The notes below the pieces were generated by a model, which saw only the letters and a program-made list of their open reading frames with translations, searched no databases and was not told the DNA's origin. This document shows positions 1-12,907 of a stretch of 64,000 nt of DNA, in pieces. A program made the position numbers and the translations under genes. The DNA comes from Nakamurella antarctica (GTDB lineage Bacteria > Actinomycetota > Actinomycetes > Mycobacteriales > Nakamurellaceae), in contig NZ_CP034170.1 in assembly GCF_003860405.1 (NCBI RefSeq), forward strand, positions 248,001-312,000, in the 5' to 3' direction. Positions within the stretch are counted from its first letter, which is position 1, and every line of letters begins with the position of its first letter.

Positions 1-68
1 CTGTTTTCTTTCTTTTGTTGATCATTGCTCGTCTTCCTTTTCTGGTTGGTGGGTGTGGTTTATATACA

Positions 69-5105
<5,037 letters not shown>

Positions 5106-5216
5106 ATGCTACGCGTCCACTGTGCAGCTCTGAAAACACAGAGCGAAGCACCCACCTTTCACACTTGACCGTGTGGGTGGGTGCCCAAAAAATCACTCTC
5201 ACAATGTTTTCGCAAA
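5106..5216 (+). other. 23S-5S spacer with processing stems
   Basis: CGCGTCCACTGTGCAG at 5112-5127 pairs exactly with the ITS. A second hairpin pairs GCACCCACC (5148-5156) with GGTGGGTGC (5176-5184), with CACAC/GTGTG pairing inside. Both probably guide release of 23S and 5S rRNA. No gene is seen here. Confidence 0.7.
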
Positions 5217-5334
5217 GTTACGGCAGTCATAGCGTAGGGGAAACGCCCGGTCCCATTCCGAACCCGGAAGCTAAGCCCTACAGCGCCGATGGTACTGCAC
5301 CCGCCAGGGTGTGGGAGAGTAGGACGCTGCCGGA
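5217..5334 (+). rRNA. rrf: 5S ribosomal RNA
   Basis: Starts at GTTACGGCAGTCATAGCG and contains the conserved core CCGGTCCCATTCCGAACCCGG. The end segment GGACGCTGCCGGAC pairs with the start. About 118 bases, the usual actinobacterial size. Last gene of the rRNA operon. Confidence 0.96.
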
Positions 5335-5345
5335 CAAACATTCCC

Positions 5346-5382
5346 AAAAAAGGGGAAACCACCACGTGGTTTCCCCTTTTTT
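5346..5382 (+). terminator. rRNA operon intrinsic terminator
   Basis: A perfect 17-bp stem, AAAAAAGGGGAAACCAC against GTGGTTTCCCCTTTTTT, with a CAC loop and a T-run on its 3' arm, 11 bases after the 5S gene. The A/T-flanked symmetry would allow termination in both directions. Confidence 0.93.
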
Positions 5383-5624
5383 GCACCCAAAACACCTTTG
5401 ACGTGCCTCCTGATCCGGTGGGGTGGGGGAACTAGGCGCTCCTGGGTTGGAGCGGGGAATCAATGCCGGCTGGGGCCGGTAACGGGCTCCGTTACCGAAA
5501 ACCTGCGCCTATGCGTGCTAGCACTACTTGTGTAGTGTGGTGGCATGCGTGCCGGAGTGTGTGGCTTGCGCCCTCGTCTTGATCTGCTTTCAAGAGCAGA
5601 ATTTGAGATAACACGGAATGAGCC
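5383..5624. other. Intergenic region after the rRNA operon
   Basis: No convincing gene. Two short hairpins are visible: GGTAACGG/CCGTTACC with a GCT loop (5478-5496), and CACTAC-TTGT-GTAGTG around 5523-5538. Either could be a weak terminator or part of the leader of the following gene. Confidence 0.4.
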
Positions 5625-5831
5625 GTGACCGAGCACATGAAAGAACGGCGTACGATGACTTACCTGCTCAGGCGTCTGCTGCCCACCCCGCGCACCGAAC
5701 TCCGCCTGGACCTCAATACCTCCGACGTGTACTGGCTGCCGCAACCGTGCAAGGAGCCTTGGACGGCCGAAGAAGAGCGTCTTGCGACACAGTCCGAACT
5801 TGATGCCCTACGCGCCCAGATGTCTGTGTGA
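5625..5831 (+). CDS. Small hypothetical protein upstream of the sensor kinase
   Basis: Not recognised. Up to 68 residues, basic at the N-terminus with an acidic helical C-terminus (WTAEEERLATQSELDALRAQ). It ends 7 bases before the kinase start, so the two could be co-transcribed. The start is uncertain: GTG is given, with ATG at 5637 and 5655 as alternatives, and none has a strong ribosome binding site. It could be chance, but its position directly ahead of a kinase gene with no promoter gap favours a real gene. Confidence 0.4.
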   Translation: MTEHMKERRTMTYLLRRLLPTPRTELRLDLNTSDVYWLPQPCKEPWTAEEERLATQSELDALRAQMSV

Positions 5832-5838
5832 GTGCGAC

Positions 5839-7047
5839 ATGTCAGTAGCAGATTTCGGCAGGCAGTTAGAGCTAGATAGTCAGAGTGCGCCCGCCGGCGG
5901 AATGTGCGGGGCCGCTCAAAAGGGCTGGAGCCCCGCAGCGTCGCCTTTGCGTACCAGGCCATCTGCGGCGAGTGAGGCGTCGGGCGAACTGCAGCCTTTA
6001 TACAAAGCAATTCTCGATTCTGCTATGGATGCCGTGGTGACCATTGACCACCACGGCCGGATCCTCGAATGGAATATCTCCGCGGAGCTGATTTTCGGGT
6101 ATCGCGCGGATGAGGTGCTCGGTAGGGAACTCTGCGATTTGATCATTCCCGCTAAAACTCGTCATTTACATCGCGCAGGGCTGCACAGCATCGCATCCGG
6201 TGGGGTTCCTACCATTCTTGACCAGCGCGTCGAGGTTATTGGACAACGTGCGGACGGCACCGAAATCCCGGTAGAACTCAGTATCACCAGGGTGATTTCC
6301 ACTGCTGGAGTGATGTATTGTGGGTTTCTCCGTGACATTAGTGACCGGAAGAAAATGCTGGAGGACCTGAAGGCCAGCCGCAGCCGACTCATCACGGTCT
6401 CTGATGACACGCGTCGCCGGGTGGAGCGCGATTTGCATGATGGCGCTCAGCAGCAGCTGGTGGCGGTAGCAATCGCTTTGGGCAATGCCCGGAATCTGAT
6501 CGATTCGGATCCAAGTTCTGCGGCCACGACCATTGAGCTAGCTAGCGAAGTGCTTGTCAGCGCTATTGCAGAACTGCGCGAGTTGGCCCGTGGTATCCAT
6601 TCTTCGACACTGGCCGATCACGGCCTACCCGTGGCTCTTCAGGAGCTGGGCCGACGATCCGCCATTCCAGTGCAGGTGCGAGCCGACATGCAGTGCCGAG
6701 TAGCCAAGCACGTAGAGACGTCAATCTATTTCATGGTCTCCGAAGCGTTAACCAACGCTGCAAAGCATGGCGCGAGGAGCGCGTTGGTGGTGGTCGATCT
6801 TGTTCCGCGCCCTCAGCGGTTTACCCACCAAGCGGCTGTTTCACCCCAGTGGGTGCTGCGATGCGTCGTCTCCGACGACGGACCCGGCGGCGTTGATTTG
6901 AATCGAGGCACGGGGCTTCGCGGGCTGTTCGATAGATTAGCTGCAGTCGATGGGACCTTAACGCTCGATAGTTCAGCTGACGCAGGCACCACGCTAACGG
7001 CGATTGTTCCTGCCCCACTCCACGACCTGTCGCCGCTGTCAGTGTGA
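5839..7047 (+). CDS. PAS-domain sensor histidine kinase, NarL/DesK type
   Basis: Soluble-looking kinase of about 402 residues with no membrane segment. A PAS domain follows a short N-tail (AILDSAMDAVVTIDHHGRI, then WNISAELIFGYRADEVLG), with a PAC-like end at GFLRDISDRK. Then comes a HisKA_3 dimerisation helix with the phospho-acceptor His in RDLHDGAQQQLVAVA, and a HATPase domain with N-box EALTNAAKHG and G-boxes DDGPGG and GTGLRGL. The ATG is chosen because upstream in-frame sequence overlaps the small ORF. It faces a NarL-type response regulator 40 bases beyond its end, a probable cognate pair sensing a cytoplasmic redox, ligand or light signal. The signal is inferred, not visible. Confidence 0.9.
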   Translation: MSVADFGRQLELDSQSAPAGGMCGAAQKGWSPAASPLRTRPSAASEASGELQPLYKAILDSAMDAVVTIDHHGRILEWNISAELIFGYRADEVLGRELCDLIIPAKTRHLHRAGLHSIASGGVPTILDQRVEVIGQRADGTEIPVELSITRVISTAGVMYCGFLRDISDRKKMLEDLKASRSRLITVSDDTRRRVERDLHDGAQQQLVAVAIALGNARNLIDSDPSSAATTIELASEVLVSAIAELRELARGIHSSTLADHGLPVALQELGRRSAIPVQVRADMQCRVAKHVETSIYFMVSEALTNAAKHGARSALVVVDLVPRPQRFTHQAAVSPQWVLRCVVSDDGPGGVDLNRGTGLRGLFDRLAAVDGTLTLDSSADAGTTLTAIVPAPLHDLSPLSV

Positions 7048-7087
7048 GCTCGCGGGTACAGCTCCGACCAAGGGCCCTAGAAGTCCC

Positions 7088-7747
7088 TTAGTGCTCGGAC
7101 AGGTACAGCAGCACCGCCCGCACCCGATGGTGGGCGTCAGCGTCAGCGCTCATCCCCAATTTAGCGAAGAGGGCGTTAATGTGACGCTCGACGCCGCGCA
7201 CTGTGAGGAATAGGCGTTGAGCGATGGCGCTGTTTGTCCGGCCTTGAGCCATTTCTCCCAAGACTTCCATTTCACGGGGCGTGAGTTTATCCAATGTGGA
7301 CCCCGGGCTTCGGCTCCCACCTCGTACAAGGTTCTCCACCACTTGGGGGTCGATGACGGACCCGCCACGCGCCACCTCAAACACTGCATTCAGAAGCTGG
7401 CCCGGCTCGGCAACACGTTCTTTCAACAAATAGGCGCGGCCCGCAGACCCATGTTCGAGCAGATCCAGTGCGTGTTGAGGATCGTCCCTGCTAGAGAGCA
7501 CGACTACACCAATATGAGGCATATCCCGTCTGAGTTCCCGAGCCACCTGGATGCCTTCATCACTTAGTCCCGGCGGCATGTGAATGTCGGTAACCACCAC
7601 GTCCGGCTCGTATTCTTTGATGGCGATCCGGAGTTCATCCGCGTCGGCGCACGCGGCGACGACCTGCAGACCCTCCCCGGAGGAGAGCACCCCTCGGACA
7701 CCTTCACGGACGAGGAGATTGTCTTCGGCCAGCACGATAGACAGCAT
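7088..7747 (-). CDS. NarL/LuxR-family response regulator
   Basis: Receiver domain with acidic pocket LAEDN and phospho-acceptor Asp in VVVTDIHMPPG, followed by VVVLSSRDD (switch Ser) and YLLKERV (conserved Lys). The C-terminal LuxR HTH reads LTPREMEVLGEMAQGRTNSAIA then VRGVERHINALFAKLG. 219 residues is the standard length. It converges on the PAS kinase and lies 113 bases downstream of the large ATPase gene on the same strand, so it may serve either as partner of the kinase or as part of an ATPase-regulator unit. Confidence 0.93.
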   Translation of the reverse strand: MLSIVLAEDNLLVREGVRGVLSSGEGLQVVAACADADELRIAIKEYEPDVVVTDIHMPPGLSDEGIQVARELRRDMPHIGVVVLSSRDDPQHALDLLEHGSAGRAYLLKERVAEPGQLLNAVFEVARGGSVIDPQVVENLVRGGSRSPGSTLDKLTPREMEVLGEMAQGRTNSAIAQRLFLTVRGVERHINALFAKLGMSADADAHHRVRAVLLYLSEH

Positions 7748-7860
7748 TGATTGAGCCTAGACACCTCGAGCACACGAGGGGAAGAAACGACAGAAAACTG
7801 TGGTGTCTCCACGCCGAAAGGCGTGTCGGGTGAATGGGACAAGAACCGGGATTGGACCGA

Positions 7861-10584
7861 TCAGGCCCTGGCGACCTCACCCCGCGCGAGGTTGGCGAGG
7901 GGGAGTGCGCCGAATGTTAACGCCAGTTCCAACCCTTCCTCAGTTTCAGGCGCTGGGTGACCGGCCGCAGCTTTCGCGGCGCCAAGGGCGACAAGGCAAT
8001 ACGCCAGCTCGAGTCTCGCGACGCTCTCCCGAACAAGAGCGGTTGCCTCTTCCAGAAGTGTCACCTTCTCGCTTGTGCTGCCTACCTCAGCTGTGAGGCG
8101 CAAGGACGCTGCAAGTGAGCCGGGCGCCCCCCAACGTCTCGCGTGCGCTAGGTCTTCTGCGGCCAATTCCGCAGCTTCTACCGAGCGACCCACAGCGAAC
8201 AGACACAGAGCGGCCTCGCGCCGCCACCCAACCATGGCCGGGTTTCCGCCATTGGAGGGCGCGCAGCGCTTCTCAACCTCTCGGGCGAGGCGTAGTCCGC
8301 TCTCGAAGTCTCCCCGCACGCGGTGGAGTCGGGCATAGCTGCTGAGCGCGAAAACGCTGTACGGCTGCGCAGCCGGTGAGGTGACCACCTGCGACCAGTC
8401 CAGTGTTGCTTGGGCATCTGCGTAACGTCCAGTGGCGATGCAAATATCGGCGAATACGGAAGCTACGAATGCCCGGTTGTCGAGACCGCAGATTGTTGTC
8501 GCCCAGCGCGCTGTCGTGGCGTCCTGGTAGGCATCCGAGAGCCTGCCTCGCAGAAACAGTGCGTGTGCCCGATAGGTGTAGGCGCCGGCCACGGCGGGCA
8601 GCGAACCTAGCCGTTCGGCCCGACGCACAGATGAGTCGAGGTGTCCGAGAGCTTCAGGAACATCGGCAATTGTGAGGACCTTGAGCGCCATTTGTAATGG
8701 TCCACGGCCAGGGTCGGTGGCGTCGAGGGCATCGTCAGACATCGCGCGAATAGCTCTACCCACCCCCTCGGGCTCGGTCCTGAATGCGTGATAGATGGCA
8801 AGAACGCCGTCTAACGAACGTCCACCAACCCCGGTCGTCGGAGGGGCCGTCAGCATCGCCGCAATGTCGTCACGCAGCCCAGGGAAATCGGGGCTTGTCA
8901 AACTCGCTATGGCAATGATGCAGTTCAGCTGCGCGATCAGGTCGTCGTAGTGTTCCGCGCTGTCGTCGATGGCGCACTCTTCGATCACGCACTCTCGGGC
9001 GGTGACGAGCTTCGACCGCTCGGATCGAAGTAGATCGATTGCCTCCGCCATTCGTCCGGTCAGCATCAACGCGTTCGCCAGGGTCGCTGTGAGAGTCGCT
9101 CTCCGGCTGGTATCGCTGGTGTGCTCCAGCGCCTCGGACAGATATCCCACCGCACTCGGGGGATCGGCTGCGTAGGCTGCGACACCAGCGGAATACTGCA
9201 TGTCGAGCCGCGCAACGGGATCTGATGTTTCGGCAAGCCCGCGCCGTAGATACCGAAGGGCGCTTTCCGGAGAACCCCGGAGAATTGCATCCGCAGCAGC
9301 TCGTTGCAAAATCGACGTGCTCGCAGTGTTTTCAGTCGACGTTGTTGCCGCAATGGCCTGGGCAGGAGTCACCTTCGCCGCCGAAGCCCCCTCGTCACGG
9401 TGAGATAGGAGAGCCGCGGCAGCGCGATGCGCCTGTGTCCTTGCTGCTGGCCCAATGGACTCGTACACAGCGGCCCGAACCATTGGCTGGGAGAAAGATC
9501 CGCTGCCGTTCGCAACGGGTGACGCGAAAAGTGCTGCGTTAGCGAGGGTGTCGAAGGCAGCGCGCGTGCGGTCTGACGATGGTGAGCCTGCCAATTCGGT
9601 CACGAGGTCGAGTGGAACGCCGTCTCCTAAAACCGCCACGGCGTGCAGGACGGCAACATCGACCGCGCCGAGCGATCCCGTCATTGTGGCGACTTGGTTC
9701 TGAATTGCCTGTGAACCCAACCCGGCAACCACTGGGCTGTGTTCGGCCAACGGAGAAATATCAGCACTATCTAGCGCGCCCGCGAGCTCTGACAACAACC
9801 ATGGGTTGCCGCCGGTCTCGCGCAGACATGTTGCCGTGAACCAGCTGTCGGGACGTTTCCCGAGGCGCTGCGCGAGAAGTGCATTCACCGATTCCTTTGA
9901 AAGAACAGTCAGCTCCAACAACAGGACTTCTGGAGTATCGATGATCCGATCGATCAGTGCGGAGGGAGCGTGGGCCAGCCGCGGTCGGGTACCGAAGAAC
10001 AGCGCGATCGGTGAATGCAGGGGCATCGCAGCGAGGTAGGCGAAAAACCTCAGAGATTCCTCGTCCACCCAGTGGGCGTCATCGACCACGATGACGAGAC
10101 CGCGGGAGCCGGCGAGGGTGTGCAACTGGGCGGTTAATGCGTGCATGACGGCAACTTCGCCATCGGCGGTTCGCCAATCATTTGTCAGCGTGAGTCCGGA
10201 TAGCAGTTGGTCAATAGCGCTGTAACTGGCGGCCGGGCCAGTGTCTGCTCCCTGAGCACGCAGAACGAGGCAACCTGATGCGGCCGCGGACTCCGCAGCG
10301 GCCGCAAGAAGAGCGGACTTGCCAATTCCCATGGGGCCGCGCAGGACGATGGCGCTGCCGTCGCCGGTCACAGCAACCCCTACGGCCTTCTCGAGTACGG
10401 CAAGCTCCGCGCCGCGCTCGAAAAGGGTGAAATCCGCTCCGGCAACCGGTGATGTGCTCGTCACAGGGGGAGACAATTCATTAACGGGGTGAGGTGACGA
10501 TGGTTCGGCAATCCGAATCGTCCTGTTTCCACCAGCGAACAATATCAAGAATTTCCGTCCACGAACGGTCCGCACGGGGGTCAA
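7861..10584 (-). CDS. LAL-like AAA ATPase regulator lacking a C-terminal HTH
   Basis: Large protein of up to 907 residues. An AAA_16/NACHT-like domain has Walker A GPMGIGKSAL and Walker B LVIVVDDAHW, then a long TPR-like helical region, as in MalT/LAL regulators. Family members normally end in a LuxR HTH. Here the protein stops right after the last helical repeats (LPLANLARGEVARA), and no HTH is encoded. The next gene on the strand, a response regulator, does carry one. The N-terminal about 45 residues are atypical, so a GTG near residue 34 may be the real start. Its output may be through protein contact, or the gene may be truncated. Confidence 0.82.
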   Translation of the reverse strand: MTPVRTVRGRKFLILFAGGNRTIRIAEPSSPHPVNELSPPVTSTSPVAGADFTLFERGAELAVLEKAVGVAVTGDGSAIVLRGPMGIGKSALLAAAAESAAASGCLVLRAQGADTGPAASYSAIDQLLSGLTLTNDWRTADGEVAVMHALTAQLHTLAGSRGLVIVVDDAHWVDEESLRFFAYLAAMPLHSPIALFFGTRPRLAHAPSALIDRIIDTPEVLLLELTVLSKESVNALLAQRLGKRPDSWFTATCLRETGGNPWLLSELAGALDSADISPLAEHSPVVAGLGSQAIQNQVATMTGSLGAVDVAVLHAVAVLGDGVPLDLVTELAGSPSSDRTRAAFDTLANAALFASPVANGSGSFSQPMVRAAVYESIGPAARTQAHRAAAALLSHRDEGASAAKVTPAQAIAATTSTENTASTSILQRAAADAILRGSPESALRYLRRGLAETSDPVARLDMQYSAGVAAYAADPPSAVGYLSEALEHTSDTSRRATLTATLANALMLTGRMAEAIDLLRSERSKLVTARECVIEECAIDDSAEHYDDLIAQLNCIIAIASLTSPDFPGLRDDIAAMLTAPPTTGVGGRSLDGVLAIYHAFRTEPEGVGRAIRAMSDDALDATDPGRGPLQMALKVLTIADVPEALGHLDSSVRRAERLGSLPAVAGAYTYRAHALFLRGRLSDAYQDATTARWATTICGLDNRAFVASVFADICIATGRYADAQATLDWSQVVTSPAAQPYSVFALSSYARLHRVRGDFESGLRLAREVEKRCAPSNGGNPAMVGWRREAALCLFAVGRSVEAAELAAEDLAHARRWGAPGSLAASLRLTAEVGSTSEKVTLLEEATALVRESVARLELAYCLVALGAAKAAAGHPAPETEEGLELALTFGALPLANLARGEVARA

Positions 10585-10743
10585 CTTATTCGCTACCAGC
10601 GGGTGTGGGGATTCGGTCCCACGGCGAAAGCCCCGGAGCTACCGCTGTCTGCCGTTCGAGACAGCAGATGTGGTTCGTGGTACAAACTTGTGATCCGGCA
10701 GTGAACGGAGCCGCGACCGGCGGCATCGAGCGGAGGGCGCGTC

Positions 10744-11475
10744 ATCGACATCCAGATTTTTAACGACACGACCGGCACCGAACTGGCACTGCTCGGTATT
10801 ACGTTCGTGCTCTCCTGCGTTATCGGCCTGGAAAGGCAGTTTTATCAAAAGAGCGCCGGAATGCGTACTCACGTTTTGGTGGCGCTGGGATCGTGCACCT
10901 TCACGCTGGTCTCAGCCTTCGGGTTCGCCGGGGTGCTCGGCCAGGACGTGAACCTGGACCCTTCTCGTATTGCGGCCCAAATTGTTTCCGGGATCGGCTT
11001 TCTCGGTGCCGGGGTGATCTTCATGCGCCGCAACGTGGTTCGCGGCCTCACCACCGCGGCAACGATCTGGGTGAGTGCTGCAGTGGGTATGGCGTGCGGC
11101 GCCGGCATGCCGACACTGGCCGCGGCTTTAACGCTCCTGCACATGGTGGCATTACTCGTGATCTCCCCCCTGATCCGACGGTTGCCAACGCAAGACCGGA
11201 AACGCGTGGTGCTGATTACCTATCGGGATGGGCAGGGTGTCCTACGACTCATTTTGGCCGAGGCCACCGAGATGGGTTTCGAGGCTTCCGTTCTCGCCAC
11301 GAAAGTATTGTCTCGAACGGATAGCGAGCCCGCGGTGGCGGTCCGGATGCGTTTCCGCGGTGGCGCTCCGATGTCCGACCTACTTCTCACGCTCTCGGAA
11401 ATACCTGGCGTGCAGCAAGCAAGGCTCTCCAATACCAGCGAAGATGATTCAGACGACGACGACGACTACCTGTAA
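10744..11475 (+). CDS. MgtC/SapB-family membrane protein
   Basis: Integral membrane protein with the family signatures IGLERQ, SAGMRTHVLVALGS, ARIAAQIVSGIGFLGAG-like segment, RGLTTAATIWVSAAVGMACG, and a C-terminal ACT-like cytoplasmic domain ending in a poly-Asp tail. Relatives support growth at low Mg2+ and modulate ATP synthase. The first ATG/GTG/TTG in frame is GTG at 10807, inside transmembrane helix 1. Homology-like sequence (ELALLGITFVLS) continues upstream, and a GGAGGG ribosome binding site at 10732-10737 sits 6 bases before an ATC codon, so the start given is that non-canonical ATC. If 10807 is used, the first helix is truncated. Confidence 0.8.
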   Translation: MDIQIFNDTTGTELALLGITFVLSCVIGLERQFYQKSAGMRTHVLVALGSCTFTLVSAFGFAGVLGQDVNLDPSRIAAQIVSGIGFLGAGVIFMRRNVVRGLTTAATIWVSAAVGMACGAGMPTLAAALTLLHMVALLVISPLIRRLPTQDRKRVVLITYRDGQGVLRLILAEATEMGFEASVLATKVLSRTDSEPAVAVRMRFRGGAPMSDLLLTLSEIPGVQQARLSNTSEDDSDDDDDYL

Positions 11476-11511
11476 CACGGTGGTCGACAGCGCGGGCTCC
11501 TGGACGAGTGG

Positions 11512-12801
11512 CTACCGCTCTGCAGGATCGAGAAGGAACTCAGCAATTCCCGAGACGAGGTAGCCGGCGTCGAGGACTCCGCCGAGTTCCCGCGTGGAGT
11601 GCATCGAAAGGATGGGGATTCCGACATCGACGGTGCGGACGCCTAAGGACGTGGCAACAAACTTTCCGAGTGTGGAGCCGCAGGTGACATCGTTGCGGCC
11701 GACGAACGTCTGTGTTGGAATTTCCGCGGTTCGGCATGCTCGAATCCATGCTGCTGTCCCGATCGCGTCGGTGCCGTAGTGCTGATCCGCGTTGACCTTC
11801 AAGGCTGGGCCCTGGTTGATCTGAAGATAATGGCCCGGATCGTAATGGGAGAGGTAGTTGGGGTTGACTGCGTGCGCAGCGTCTGCGGACAGGCACCGCG
11901 ACGCAGCTAGCATTCGGCCCAGCTCCTCTTCAGTGCCACCGAGCGATATACCGATACGCCGGATGATGTGGGAAAGCAGCGGACCACCAGCTCCGGTAAA
12001 CGTGCCGGAGCCGACCTCTTCATGGTCGAACGCAGCGAAAACACTGATCACGTCGGCGTGCGGACTCTTTTCAACGTTTTGAAGGAGCGCCGTTAATCCG
12101 GCATAAGAGGAGGAGAGATTGTCCAGCCGCGGCGCAGCGAGCAGGTCCTGCTCCCGGCCGAGCAGAGACGGCGGTGTCAGGTCGTGAAGAAGAAGGTCGT
12201 GCCCCACAACGTCGCTGGCGCTGAAATCGGTTTCTGCGCAGAGGTGCTCCATCAGGACGCCGTCATCGACGGGCCCGGTTCCCCACAGGGGGAGGAGGTG
12301 TTGTTGCGGGTTGAGCGTGAGTCCGCGGGTGTTGATTCCGCGGTCCAGATGCGGCGCCAGCTGGGGGATTCGCAGCAGCGGTTGGTCGATACGGATGAGG
12401 TGGCTGCTGCCGTCTACCAATGCCACGCGACCGGCGATACCAAGGTCACGATCCAGCCAGGAGTTCCACAATGCACCGCCATACACTTCGACGGCGACCT
12501 GCTGCCAGCCAGCGGCGCCGGTGTCGGGGCGAGGTTTCACTTTCAAAACGGGCGAATCAGTATGGGCAGCAATGATTCTCAATCCAGTCGACGCGGTAGA
12601 CCCTTCGGGTACCCACCACGCAACGATGGTGCCGTCGACGACGCAGAAGTGTCCGCCAGTGCCGCCGTTCCACTCCTCCCGAAGGTCCTGCTCGACAAAG
12701 CCCGCTCCGCTCAGTTGCCGAGCGGTTTCAGCGCAGACATGGTGCGGCGTCACGCCAGCCGTGATGTAGCTCGCCATCTGCTGCGCAACCGCGGTGCTCA
12801 C
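11512..12801 (-). CDS. M18 family aspartyl aminopeptidase
   Basis: Cytosolic di-zinc aminopeptidase removing N-terminal acidic residues. Metal and catalytic motifs are in order: AAHTDSP, PRLDNLSS, FDHEEVGSG and SMHSTRELGG near the C-terminus. 429 residues matches the family. The GTG start at 12801 is preferred because AGGAG lies 8 bases upstream; GTG at 12810 is in frame but overlaps that site. Its end faces the MgtC-like gene with a 36-base gap. Confidence 0.93.
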   Translation of the reverse strand: MSTAVAQQMASYITAGVTPHHVCAETARQLSGAGFVEQDLREEWNGGTGGHFCVVDGTIVAWWVPEGSTASTGLRIIAAHTDSPVLKVKPRPDTGAAGWQQVAVEVYGGALWNSWLDRDLGIAGRVALVDGSSHLIRIDQPLLRIPQLAPHLDRGINTRGLTLNPQQHLLPLWGTGPVDDGVLMEHLCAETDFSASDVVGHDLLLHDLTPPSLLGREQDLLAAPRLDNLSSSYAGLTALLQNVEKSPHADVISVFAAFDHEEVGSGTFTGAGGPLLSHIIRRIGISLGGTEEELGRMLAASRCLSADAAHAVNPNYLSHYDPGHYLQINQGPALKVNADQHYGTDAIGTAAWIRACRTAEIPTQTFVGRNDVTCGSTLGKFVATSLGVRTVDVGIPILSMHSTRELGGVLDAGYLVSGIAEFLLDPAER

Positions 12802-12907
12802 GTGTCTCACTCCTCATCATGTGTGTGCTGCAAACTCCCAGTGAGTCTAGGACTTGCCGCGTCGGGAGAGCATTGCTGCTGCCGCGCCTTTACCGCCACC
12901 GCCGGTT

